Assembly: GCA_000934455.1 (NCBI GenBank)
Contig: KN887651.1
Coordinates: forward strand, 4,640 to 42,796
DNA from: Apostichopus parvimensis
Taxonomy: Eukaryota > Echinodermata > Holothuroidea > Aspidochirotida > Stichopodidae
Length of the DNA: 38,157 bases
Direction of reading: 5' to 3'
This document shows positions 11,678 to 21,095 of this stretch, piece after piece (within the stretch, counting starts at the first letter, position 1; each line of letters begins with the position of its first letter). Both the position numbers and the translations under genes were made by a program. The notes beneath the pieces were generated by a model that did not search any database, was not told where the DNA came from, and saw only the letters and a list, made by a program, of their open reading frames with translations.

Positions 11678-12048
11678 AGGATGTGAAGACTCGCGCAAAA
11701 AGAAACGTCTAATACCCGTAATTTGACCTAGTTACGAATGAGGTGTAACAGAAGTGTTAAAGTTTAAACACTACCATGGATCCCAGAAAATACACACAAA
11801 GCTTGCTACCGTCGGTAATTAGACACTAGTGTACAGTCAGTACATACAGCTGTGGTCAAAACCCACAGCACAGTATACAAACGATACAGCGATGGACATC
11901 TCAGGTCCAGCTAAAGATAACATTTAAGGTATCACGTTACATTACTGTCTGCATTTTTTAGCGACACAAACAAAACGTCATTTGCAAGCAACAGAAAGTT
12001 AACTTTTTCAGATGGCCGCACGCGGTTTGGGGCGAGTCTTCAATGCCT
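11678..12048 (-). mobile_element. TTAA-target MITE, copy A (inverted relative to copies B and C)
   Basis: TTAA at 11674-11677 and at 12049-12052 flank the element. The left end is AGGATGTGAAGACTCGCGC and the right end, reverse-complemented, is AGGCATTGAAGACTCGCCC, so the termini share TGAAGACTCGC. The 371-bp body matches the reverse complement of 13971-14348. A TTAA target is characteristic of piggyBac and Kolobok superfamilies; with no transposase here I cannot choose between them. Confidence 0.8.
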
Positions 12049-12052
12049 TTAA

Positions 12053-12469
12053 GGTCTAGGCCGGGTACAACTATTGAATAACCAGCTGATGTCTCTGGAG
12101 GCGCTGTTTCCTTCATCAGACAAATTTTGTATTGTGACTAACCTTCCACACCAGGATGGAGGCTCAGTGAACTTTATTGTGTTTTATTCTCCATACATGC
12201 AATCAAAATTAAGTTATCAGAACATGTTTGATCCCAGACTGTGATTGGACAGCCACCTGAGAATGGATCCTCAGTGGACGTAATCAGTTTCATGATAAAT
12301 TCCACACAATGATTAACATTGCGTCAACCTCAAAATAATGGTAAGGACTATAACTAGTTCACACTCACAGCGTCTGAACCTCCTTGCTTTCATAAAGGTG
12401 TTTTCAGACGGTGGCAGGGTATACCTAATTAGGCCCTATAACTTAAAGATCTGCTTTATTGGCTCCAAT
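12053..12469. other. Unassigned spacer
   Basis: No coding frame, repeat end or RNA gene recognised. Confidence 0.5.
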
Positions 12470-12776
12470 TATAGCACACTATAGCTAGGAAAGTTTTGTG
12501 ATTACGTATTCGACCTGCAACGGTCGTAAATCGACCTCAGCTAATACAATTAGCCTGCAAAGCTTCTTAACACCATTAGGCTCTTTGTGTAAACATTGTG
12601 TGGAAATATGTTCATGTTTACAGTGTAGTTAATCATACAACGTTAACACAAAGACCCTCATACAAGAAAAACTGTATGGCAGACGTTGCAGACTAATTGG
12701 TAAAAGAAGGTCATTTTACGACAAAGGCAGGTCGATTACGTAATCCCAAGAAAATTTTTCAAGATAGCGTGCTATA
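12470..12776. repeat. Long inverted repeat (foldback or old MITE)
   Basis: The left arm 12470-12530 begins TATAGCACACTATAG. The right arm 12715-12776, when reverse-complemented, begins TATAGCACGCTATC. Both arms share ATTACGTA, CGACCTGC and GTCGTAAA in the same order, so about 60 bp can pair with scattered mismatches around a loop of about 185 bp. It could be an eroded MITE; flanking TA dinucleotides hint at a TA target but this is not decisive. Confidence 0.6.
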
Positions 12777-12811
12777 CCAGATTATACAACACCTAATTAT
12801 ATTCCGGCCAT

Positions 12812-12846
12812 TTGATTGGTCAATTGCTCGTCGATTGCATGCAAAT
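12812..12846 (+). promoter_or_regulatory. Clustered octamer and inverted CCAAT motifs
   Basis: A perfect octamer ATGCAAAT (12839-12846) lies about 25 bp after GATTGGTCAAT, an inverted CCAAT box. Such pairs occur in animal promoters, but the only downstream frame (12877-13098, 73 codons) is not convincing as a gene, so this may be chance. Confidence 0.25.
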
Positions 12847-13878
12847 CCGCTCTATTGCACGCTATGAAATGGAACCATGGGTTATACTTTTTTGATAGCA
12901 CTTTTTCCATTGGTAAGAGGGCAGAGAAACCTGTCTGTTCAAAACAATCTGTTGCATGAGTGCATTTTACATCCAATTACTGTATATCCAAATTTGAAGG
13001 TGTTGTATAAAACAAATAATGAATGGTTTCCATTCGTGCAAATATTTCATGAGTTGAAAGATGTAATTTGTTCCATTCAACTCATAACCATTCATTAATT
13101 TGTATACTAATAGGGGTCTATACAGCAGACCTTTAAGTTTAAGGCTAGGCTAAGACCAATCTCATGTCCGAAACACTGACTCAAGTTAGGGCCTAGACTA
13201 GGTATAACTTACATCACAAATGAATTTCTTAACTAGCCTTAGGATAGAACTTACGATATCAATTCTGTTATTTCCCCGCCGGCTGCAATGTTATAGCTGT
13301 GGTACTGATACACGACAAAAAACCTTCGCCTTACTTAGAGTTAGACAGTCCCAGCACAATGTTTATCGATGCATAAAGGTACAACTTTCTCAATCCGTAA
13401 GCTACAACCACTAGCCAACTTCAGGCTATGAACAACAGTTTAGTCTTCACTTCGTCGAAACTACTGCAACTTAGCAGTGAAAACTCAGTTTCTGTCCATC
13501 CTGACCTCAGGTATGTAAAAGAATCCTATACGCTACACACATTCTCGAAACTATCCCAAAGATTGATGGGGTTAGCTCAGATTCAAGGAAAGTCAGCCTA
13601 CAAAGCTGTATTAAAATTCTTGAACCAGCAAGTCATGATTGCATAAGTGTAAGTACGGTATACGATAGAACTGTTTTCACTTTTCAGCAGACACCGTGAC
13701 CTTGCAGGAGACATCCTGAAAGACAAGCGGTTTACGTTCATGTACGGGTGAATCAGTGGACTTGTTAGAAGTATACATGCATAGAACGATGGAACTGCGC
13801 ACTAGAACCTGGTACAAGCTAGCAGACAATGTTAGTCAAGATACCAGCAAAGGTAGGAATGTGTGGCGCTATAACTGA
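12847..13878. other. Non-coding stretch with small spurious frames
   Basis: Three short plus-strand frames (about 64-73 codons, near 12877, 13220 and 13428) show no domain, no splice structure and no codon bias that I can judge as coding. Confidence 0.4.
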
Positions 13879-13959
13879 ACAGAGACCAGAGCCGTCTCTA
13901 TATACGGCTCTGACAGAGACCAGAGCCGTGTATATATACGGCTCTGACAGAGACTTGAG
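13879..13959. repeat. 34-bp tandem repeat that forms hairpins
   Basis: Units beginning ACAGAGAC start at 13879, 13913 and 13947 (period 34). Each complete unit contains a hairpin. In unit 2 the arms CAGAGCCGT (13921-13929) and ACGGCTCTG (13938-13946) are perfectly complementary around an AT-rich loop. It directly precedes the TTAA MITE at 13971. Confidence 0.8.
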
Positions 13960-13970
13960 ATCTCTATTAA

Positions 13971-14348
13971 TAGGCATTGAAGACTCGCCCCAAACCGAGT
14001 GCGGCCATCTGAAAAAGTTAACTTTCCGTTGCTTGCAAGTGACGTTATCTGTTTATAGCTCCATAGTTCGTGTCTCAACTAAATGCAGACAGTAGAGTAA
14101 TGAAACGTGATACCTTGTTATCTTTAGGTGGACCTGAGATGTCCATCGCTGTATCGTTTATACACTGTGCTGTGGGTATCGACCGCAGCTGTATGTACTG
14201 ACTGTACACTAGTGTCTAGTTACCAGAGGTAGCTAGCTGTGTGCGTATCTTCTGGGATTGATCGTCTAACACTTCTGTTACACCTCATTCGAAACTAGGT
14301 CAGATTACCGACATTAGACGTTTCTTTTTGCGCGAGTCTTCACACCCT
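13971..14348 (+). mobile_element. TTAA-target MITE, copy B
   Basis: TTAA at 13967-13970 precedes TAGGCATTGAAGACTCGCCC. The right end GCGCGAGTCTTCACACCCT is followed by TTAA at 14349-14352. The body matches copies A and C. There are small internal differences around 14045-14080. Confidence 0.8.
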
Positions 14349-14352
14349 TTAA

Positions 14353-14792
14353 AGGCATTGAAGACTCGCCCCAATCCGCGTGCGGCCATCTGAAAAAGTT
14401 AACTTTCTGTTGCTTGCAAGTGACGTTTTGTTCGTGTCGCTACAAAATGCAGACAGTAATGAAACGTGATNNNNNNNNNNNNNNNNNNNNNNNNNNNNNN
14501 NNNNNNNNNNNNNNNNNNNNCAAAATGCAGACAGTAATGAAACGTGATACCTTAATTGTTATCTTTAGCTGGACCTGAGATGTCCATCGCTGTATCGTTT
14601 GTATACTGTGCTGTGGGTATTGAACGCAGCTGTATGCATTGACTGCACAAGTGTCTAATTACCGACGGTAGCAAGCTGTGTGTGTATTTCCTGGGATCGA
14701 TGGTGGTGACTAACACTTCTGTTACATCTCATTCGAAACTAGGTCAGATAACCGGCATTAGACGTTTCTTTTTGCGCGAGTCTTCACACCCT
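14353..14792 (+). mobile_element. TTAA-target MITE, copy C, abutting copy B and containing an assembly gap
   Basis: It starts AGGCATTGAAGACTCGCCCC directly after the TTAA that ends copy B and finishes GCGCGAGTCTTCACACCCT before TTAA at 14793-14796. Removing the 50-N gap and the 28 bp duplicated around it leaves about 362 bp, close to the 371 bp of copy A. Confidence 0.8.
14471..14520. other. Assembly gap (50 N), probably artefactual
   Basis: The 28 bases at 14443-14470 are repeated exactly at 14521-14548. That is what unmerged overlapping contig ends look like, so probably no sequence is missing. Confidence 0.8.
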
Positions 14793-14796
14793 TTAA

Positions 14797-16665
14797 GAGC
14801 GCACTGGGTTGTATTGCTCAGAGCCGTTGTGGCAGTAATGTTGCTTCTATGCCACAGTGGAAAGTGTCCGGGTTCTCTTTAAAATGCTTTAATGTGACTT
14901 TGCCGACTGACAAACGTTTTTTGGCCCTATCTACAATCCCTTATTCCTTATTCCCTTAATGTGATAATTTACCAGCAACGGCCAAATCAACAATGCTATG
15001 TGGGTTGGTCAGCCTGCACCCTCAAAACATATTACCTATAGTTCGATCGTCGACAAATGTGGGAAGGAGGCTGAATAACGAATATTGTTTCATGCAGACT
15101 ATACTCCAGAGCGAAGCTGTCCGTTACAGTCAGTCACCAGTGGTGCGAAAAATGCTTTCTTTTCTTGTAGAATATGGAAGGATTTCTTGACGTCACTCCT
15201 CATTAATATTAAAATAGGTAAATCTTATCATTTGGAAGGTCAATTTCTCAGTCATTAACCAAGTTATATGTCTGATAATAACTTAATTTGATGTAGGAAA
15301 GGTGTTTAATCCAATCTTTATTGACAAAAGACACAAATAAGGAGTGGAAAGGGAATTTCGGCCGAATTTTCCGAACGTAAATTAACCACTTTCGAACTGT
15401 TTAGAAGAATTGTTTTTTGACATGAATATCATCATTTCCAATATTGAAAACTAATAAATTCGCTGAATTAAACTCTTTTACCACGAATAAGTATTCATCA
15501 TTTCTCTTCAAATCATCCTGTAACGAAGTCAAGTTCACCGCAAATAAATACGCACACGAATACAGGTTACGAATACAGGTTACGAGTAAAGTGGTGGCTG
15601 TCCCGTTCCCCGTTGGTACCGTACGTATTGCGCGAGATGCTATAACTAAGCGTGATAAAACTACTACGGAAAGTTTTAGACCAAAACGCTCACAGCGAAA
15701 ACTAAGGATTGCCTGTGCAGCAAGCACGGCTTTGCGGTTTATCTGCTGACCTACTTTCCCCCGCTGCTCTGTGGGCAATCACGCGACGGCGGATAGCGTC
15801 AGGGAATGTTCCATTATACATTGGGGTGTTACTACTAATGTGGGCCGAACCCTAACTACGACTTGTACTTGAATTAGCCTATAGGCTACAGTATCAGTAC
15901 TAGTATCCTATACGCAGCTAGTATAGGCCTAAACACTGTAAGGCTATATTGCGTGCTACACAAAACAGTGCAGAACTATAGTCTTTAGATCAACTACATA
16001 CCCCATATACTGTGGTTTGGTACGTTCCAACTACTTCGTTTCACCGTTGCTTCGCGTGGTCAGAAACAGGTTCCAAAAGATACAGAAAATGTAAATTTGG
16101 ACTCTTTGGAGGTATTATTTTCAACTGAAATTACAATTAATTGAATATATAAAGTCTTTTGAAAGTTACTGAGAAGTATTTTGAATCTAACAATAACTCA
16201 GGATATCACAATAAAACAACAACGACAACACTCCTTGACTGCACATTCACCAACGTGTGCTGAGTACAGTATTGTGACGTCATGTCGATTGAGAACAAAG
16301 GGAAACGAAAGGAATATCCCTGATTTCTTTTTAGTTTGCAAATTGGCGTAAGGTTCTCATTGGTCAATTAGTTTAGAATCGGTGAACAACGTTATGAATA
16401 TTCATAGTTTAATTCACCGTTTGAACTGGGATTATAGGACTTGGCAAACAAATGTTACGGTGCAAAATAGCCCACACAGTGCGGAAAAACTTAGGTTTTC
16501 AAGTGTACTCTCATTGAAAATGTCCTAAAATCTCTTTTTTTTTCATTTAAAATTGGCGTCAGGTTACCGAAATATATATGGATTAAGGCATATACCAACA
16601 GAAAGCTAACCGTTTAAGCTTTCAAATGTGGATGGTCCAAAATGATTGACTAAATACACATGAAG
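14797..16665. other. Non-coding stretch with no supported gene
   Basis: Two overlapping frames on opposite strands at about 15401-15778 (101 and 125 codons) have no recognisable domain and are probably mutual shadows in a slightly GC-richer patch. A kappa-B-like GGGAATTTCG lies at 15351-15360 next to the perfect palindrome TTCGGCCGAA. Short tandem words (ACGAATACAGGTT twice) occur near 15560-15585. Confidence 0.4.
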
Positions 16666-16749
16666 ATACAAGTCAAAACACATACAAAATGGCTCTTGCG
16701 CTACACAGTTAAGGACCCTCTCAGAGTGCCGTGAGCGCTATGTTCCGTT

Positions 16750-16824
16750 ATGGCGGCGGCGGCGGATGATGATGGAATTGAATTGCTTACATCGAATGAT
16801 AGGATGAACTATTCATGGCCGTGA
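16750..16824 (+). other. Short GCG-repeat reading frame in the duplicated cassette
   Basis: An ATG in favourable context (G at -3, G at +4) opens a 24-codon frame, MAAAADDDGIELL and onward, ending at TGA. The second copy (24846-24917) keeps the same frame but has one GCG codon fewer. It resembles the first exon or leader of a host gene carried by the repeat. The sequence is too short to assign, and no good donor follows. Confidence 0.25.
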
Positions 16825-17036
16825 CGTGACTTTTCTCTGTGGATAGGGGCATAAAGGACGCCTGGAGATCATGAAATACTCACTGCCAATACATCGTTTT
16901 GGTACATCCACACATAACAATACATGCAAGCAATGCCGTATCGTAACAATCGCTACTTTTAGCACTACTCACTGAAATCAGGCACTCAACACTGGTTTCA
17001 ATTTATCAACAGCAACAATTTTATTTAGAGACTCTC

Positions 17037-17318
17037 ATGAAGATGGACCAATGCTGGTGCTCTTCCAAGAACAAGCCCTGCCAATGCAAAGAGTGCAAGC
17101 CCTGCAAGTACCCCTTCAAATTCTCCCTCTTGAAATTGCACACGGGGTTGCTAGTAATCAGCCAATGGAGCCTTGATGGTATCGAGACAGGGGCCTTTTT
17201 ACTGGGTATATTTTCAAGCATAACTAGCTTTGTTGAAACATGCAAATTATACAACAGGCAATTAAATATGACACCTGATGGAGCATTATGGCTTAAAAAT
17301 GGCCAGACAAAGCTCTAG
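17037..17318 (+). other. Cys-rich open frame in the duplicated cassette, copy 1 (doubtful gene)
   Basis: This 93-codon frame begins MKMDQCWCSSKNKPCQC, with CxC-type spacing (C-x-C-x6-C-x-C-x2-C-x2-C) over the first 23 residues, then becomes hydrophobic. Copy 2 (25129-25458) keeps the frame and extends it to 109 codons. The CxC pattern recalls metallothioneins, but the length and hydrophobic remainder do not fit that family. On the other strand the same DNA also has an open frame, so it may be non-coding. Confidence 0.2.
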
Positions 17319-17597
17319 TTCACCCACTGAAAAGACAGTGGTTGCCACTCTGGCACCACGATGAGGTCAGCTTTGTGGTCTCTTTATTCCTTGTTCATAT
17401 TACATAAAAAAAATAAACATTATGAAAAGACTTGAGGTAAAGCAGTAGGACGGCAAGTCCAGGAACGGCAGGATACAATTGGTTCGAACAGTTAAAAAGC
17501 ACATAAATACAATAATATATCAACCTATAAAGTATAAGAAACAATTATATGCTCCCAGCAAAAAAATGTACCCTAGTCTTACGGCGGTAAACTATGG

Positions 17598-18499
17598 TTA
17601 AATTGGGGTAGAACATGGTAAATTTGCCACCATTTGTACACCATTTGAAAATGAAAGATTGATTACATGTGTTAATGGTTGTATTATAGCTTCCATCGTA
17701 TATTTATGAACATAATTTGTTATGTTATCATAGCTTGGACTTTTACCGTCTTTTAAATTGAATATAACAAGGCGTACCACATCTACATTGGTAGGGAACA
17801 TAACAAAAGAATTCGAAATATTACTATTTACAATACTTAGTGGGTTGTGGTGACCAATGGTCAATTTATCTGCTAAATTTTTGGCAACAGTAGAAAATAT
17901 TGATTGAACCATTAACAATTATATTTTCATCAGAGGTTAAGTGTTGTTTTTCTGACTTTGTGGAGGATTTTATTGATAGCTTTCCACATTTGGCTGGAGT
18001 TGTTTTTATGCTCATTAATAAGTTTATGGTAGTAATTTTTCGCAGCATGAGTTATAATAGTGCTAAGCATGTTTTTTTTTTAATAATTTGTGTAGAGTAA
18101 TTTATGGTTTGATGTTGGAGGTGGAATATAGTACAGTTTACGTTCATGTCTAATTGAGTTCAATATTGCAGTGGACATCCAATGGGACTTTTCATACTTT
18201 ATATTCTGTTTTACTTTGGTATAGGGACAACATTTGTTAAACTTTTGAATAAGTATTTCGGAAAATTTAGTAAAAGCTGTCTCAGGGTTATGATAGTTAT
18301 TGACAATAGTCAACATTGTTAAGTTTATTGTTCCAGGATTCGATATTTTTTCATGAAGTATTATTCTTAAAGACATTTGTAGTAGGTCTATTTTCCATTT
18401 TATTGCTTGAAATGCAAAAGATGGGGTAATGATAAAAAATGTCAGTGACAAAGACACCACTTTAAATTGGGTTACTAGTATTATTAAAAAAGATATCAA
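17598..18499 (-). pseudogene. LINE ORF2 fragment (endonuclease-RT linker), frameshifted
   Basis: Three overlapping minus-strand pieces (18499-18080, 18048-17866, 17918-17598) read as one broken ORF2. The most diagnostic part is near 17790-17640: FPTNVDVVRLVIFNLKDGKS followed by PSYDNITN and a THVINLSFSNG segment. This matches the region just before the RT palm in jockey/CR1/L2-like LINEs. The reading leaves LINE-like sequence right after SFSNGV, so the RT catalytic box is absent. At least two frameshifts or stops show it is dead. Confidence 0.75.
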
Positions 18500-18640
18500 T
18501 CAGGGATGACGGGGAGCTAGTAATCCTAGTAGGTTTGTCAATCAAATGGATAGAGTGATAGTACATTTAGAAAATTCTGTATGTCAAATATTTCATTTAC
18601 ATTATTAAGTCAATGCTAAAATCACCCGTAAGGAATATAT

Positions 18641-18806
18641 ACTATACTATACTATACTATACTATACTATACTATACTATACTATACTATACTATACTAT
18701 ACTATACTATACTATACTATACTATACTATACTATACCATACTACACTACACTACACTACACTACACTACACTACACTATACTATACTATACTATACTAT
18801 ACTATA
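18641..18806. repeat. Compound pentanucleotide microsatellite (ACTAT)n(ACTAC)n(ACTAT)n
   Basis: About 33 five-base units: a long ACTAT block, roughly eight ACTAC-type units near 18740-18778, and a final ACTAT block. The open frame through it encodes a periodic Tyr/Thr/Ile/Leu peptide and is only a by-product of the repeat. Confidence 0.95.
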
Positions 18807-19540
18807 TGTAACAAACTGATTCTCGAACACGCGTTCTCATAGTCGTACTTGCAACACTGTACTCATACTCTCGATGGTACTCTGGAAATTGCATTCGTTC
18901 TCATAATTAATGTGAACTCACAAACCAGCTCTGTCATCCAGTGTTAAACACGTGTATTAGTTCGATAGTCATTGGTCTATCATGCTATTTATTTCCATAG
19001 CGTATATATCAGAAAATGAGATTCCCGTGTCTACACTTTGCGTTTCATCCATTTGAGCATTCGGTGTTCTGCGCACGGCATAACTAGCATTACAGCGTAA
19101 GAACAGGTTACAATTTAAGGTTTACACTGAAAATAATACATACATTAGATTAACAGAAACAGTCAAGGTAATCACTCCAACGGAAGTCAGGAATCGTTTC
19201 CAAGTTGACCTTTCTGTTCAAATATATCTAACATTCATATATACTAAGCACACCATGATGGTTCACTTACCGTGATAAAGAAACATAAAAAGCTTTTTTC
19301 CCCTTACAAACAATCAACTATGCTATACCACACAATCCCTTTAATAATAACAATGAGGGGAAAAAGGAACTGACACAAGGATCTTGTAACATAACAGTTT
19401 CGTTATATAGTTATTAATGTCATTACTAACTCGTGTGTGGCGAACGATAGTCGGTAGAAAGTAATACAGATTCAACCCAACCTCGCGTCTATCTTAAATA
19501 CAGTTAAATAAAGTTGATTGTTATCGTCAGAAGTTCAACT
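18807..19540 (+). promoter_or_regulatory. Upstream region / 5' UTR of the Ig-receptor gene
   Basis: No other gene lies between the microsatellite and the start codon at 19541. A TATATAG word at 19404-19410 sits about 130 bp before the ATG and could be a TATA box. An in-frame non-ATG extension to 19514 exists but has no ATG. No transposon was recognised. Confidence 0.3.
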
Positions 19541-20881
19541 ATGGAATCATCTATTTTTCTGAAACATGTCACTGTTTTTCTTTTTTACAGTTTTCTTCAA
19601 ATTTCCGTGAACGCGAGACTGGAGAAGGCCATAGATGTAACTGTTAATGGGAAGTATGTCGCGAAATCGGGAGTGCAGCGGTACACGCTCTACGGTAAAT
19701 CTCCAGAACTTACATCTTTTATTTGTACCGTCAAAAATGTTACAGGAACACTAAAAGACGTGAAGATTTTGAAGGATGGAAAAGTACTTGGCAACGTAAC
19801 GAGTAATGGAAGTACGTGGGCAAACACATTCTCGAAGAAGAGGGATGTCTATTACTTTTTAGGGAATTATACTTGTCGCGCTCGGTTTTCAGTTACCAAC
19901 TCATCTGGTCGGCAACGATCGTACACTTTCGATGTTATCACTGAAGTGGTTATGCAAGACGAAAGCAAAGACTATTATCTGATTGCGTCGAGTGTTGGTT
20001 CTAGTGTCTATGAAGGGGAGCAAGTATCAATGTTTTGTGATGGATATTACTTTGTTGAAACAGGGAGTACCAAGACCACGGATGTAGTAGAATCCGACTA
20101 TTTGAACGAAAACACAGAAGACACATGTCAAGTTTACTTGAAGGGTTCTTCAAATCCTGTTTTTCATGTTCCTTTCGGAATGAACCAGTTAGATGTCACT
20201 TGCGATTTACGTCCATTACAGTTTGGGACTGAAAGGAAGAGTAGTGAGGATAATCAAGACGAACCTAGACCAGGTTGCAAGGAAATCAACTTAACACTGA
20301 ATATTACAAAGGTATTGACCGTCTCCTTGACACCCTCAACTTTCGCAAGTGAGGACGATGGTAAACTGTCGTTTGTCTGTACTAGTGACCCACCACGTTT
20401 GATGTACTGGACCGTAATGGCGGCCAGTGGTAATGTACTGGATTTCAGCTACCACCCGGTAGAAGGAAACCCGACAATAAAGATAACACAGCAACCAGGA
20501 AAGACCACGTTGGAAATCCAGGAACCATTCGTTGATAGTAATAGCATGCACACAGTGATATGTGCTACTTATGATACACAGACACATGTCATCACTTCTT
20601 CGTCACATGAAAGGTCTGCACTAAATTCTGGCCGTCATTCTGAGAACTCCACCAGGATTGGAGGTGTTTCAATAACACTCATGACCATCCTTTCAGTAAA
20701 AGTCTGCATATTAATTATCGCAGTAGTCTATTTGTTCATCAAGTTGCAGCAGGTCGTCTCCCTGGGATCACCGCATAAGGATAGCAACGCCGACGACGAT
20801 GACAAGTTGCCTTCGGGAACAGACCTCCAAGACAACCCGGTGTATCTCTCTTACTCGGACACAAACGTAACTTCCCTTTGA
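19541..20881 (+). CDS. Type I membrane protein with three Ig-like domains, NPxY tail and PDZ-ligand-like C-terminus
   Basis: The 446-residue intronless frame starts at an ATG in strong context (A at -3, G at +4). Residues 1-25 form a signal peptide ending SVNA. Ig-like domain 1 (about 30-137) has C62 and C112 in a GNYTC motif. Domain 2 (about 147-255) has C166, C196 and C221. Domain 3 (about 258-352) has C280, W290 and C341. Several N-glycosylation sequons (N66, N85, N89, N109, N120, N250, N254, N369) mark the outside. Residues about 375-401 are a membrane span, followed by a 45-residue tail with DNPVY (431-435) and a terminal TSL. Known roles of such motifs are PTB/endocytic binding for NPxY and class I PDZ binding for S/T-x-hydrophobic. 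I infer a cell-surface adhesion or immune-type receptor. Ligand and orthologue are unknown. No ITIM or ITAM is present. Lack of introns in an Ig receptor is unusual and suggests a retrocopy or lineage-specific gene. Confidence 0.85.
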   Translation: MESSIFLKHVTVFLFYSFLQISVNARLEKAIDVTVNGKYVAKSGVQRYTLYGKSPELTSFICTVKNVTGTLKDVKILKDGKVLGNVTSNGSTWANTFSKKRDVYYFLGNYTCRARFSVTNSSGRQRSYTFDVITEVVMQDESKDYYLIASSVGSSVYEGEQVSMFCDGYYFVETGSTKTTDVVESDYLNENTEDTCQVYLKGSSNPVFHVPFGMNQLDVTCDLRPLQFGTERKSSEDNQDEPRPGCKEINLTLNITKVLTVSLTPSTFASEDDGKLSFVCTSDPPRLMYWTVMAASGNVLDFSYHPVEGNPTIKITQQPGKTTLEIQEPFVDSNSMHTVICATYDTQTHVITSSSHERSALNSGRHSENSTRIGGVSITLMTILSVKVCILIIAVVYLFIKLQQVVSLGSPHKDSNADDDDKLPSGTDLQDNPVYLSYSDTNVTSL

Positions 20882-21095
20882 CAATGTCAACTGCATCCAA
20901 GAATGAACAGGAACAGTTCTCCAAGAGAACCCCGGTGCATCTCTCTTACTCGGACACAAACATAACTTCCCTTTGACAATATGATCTGCATCCAAGAAGG
21001 AACATGAACAGTTCTCCAAGACAACCCCGGTGCATCTCTCTTACTCGGACACAAACGTACCTTCCCTGTGACAATGTCAACTGCATCCAAGAATC
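20814..21095 (+). repeat. Three-unit 95-bp tandem repeat spanning the end of the Ig-receptor gene
   Basis: CTCTCTTACTCGGACACAAA begins at 20846, 20941 and 21036, an exact 95-bp period. Unit 1 encodes the tail and stop codon of the receptor. Units 2 and 3 lie downstream and still contain a terminal SYSDTN-type peptide followed by TGA or its remnant. Units 2 and 3 carry one extra C in the CCCGG run and a His codon where unit 1 has the NPVY tyrosine, and 95 is not a multiple of three. They are therefore 3' flank or UTR unless splicing or frameshift brings them in. Confidence 0.9.

Larger units (their letters stand above)
16666..18640 (-). mobile_element. RT-less LINE derivative with attached cassette, copy 1 (5' truncated)
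   Basis: This segment aligns nearly end to end with 24764-26850, with sharp loss of similarity on its left (about 16666) and at the microsatellite on its right (18640). Read on the minus strand it holds a decayed stretch of LINE ORF2 (linker between endonuclease and RT), a LINE-type 3' UTR (GAACAAGGAATAAAGAGACC near 17390-17370), and then about 720 bp of non-LINE sequence. The reverse-transcriptase core is missing at the same point as in copy 2. Compared with copy 2 it lacks about 55-60 bp near 17373 and everything 5' of 18640, including the endonuclease and ORF1. Confidence 0.75.

Noticed and set aside
13428..13646. 72-codon frame as a small gene
   Set aside because: No recognisable family, weak evidence, surrounded by repeats.
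15351..15360. NF-kappa-B control site
   Set aside because: One mismatch to consensus and no gene nearby to regulate; kept only as a note.
15401..15778. Overlapping frames on both strands as a conserved gene
   Set aside because: Each is the shadow of the other; neither shows motifs, a signal peptide or splice structure.
17037..17318. Metallothionein gene
   Set aside because: Only the first 23 residues are Cys-rich; the rest is hydrophobic, and the DNA is part of a repeated cassette with an open frame on the other strand too.
18613..18819. Tyr/Thr/Ile/Leu repeat protein
   Set aside because: Direct translation of a pentanucleotide microsatellite.
20739..21090. Minus-strand frames opposite the receptor tail
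   Set aside because: Shadows of the 95-bp tandem repeat.
20814..21095. CRISPR-like array
   Set aside because: Three adjoining 95-bp units without spacers, in animal DNA and derived from the end of a gene; an ordinary tandem duplication.
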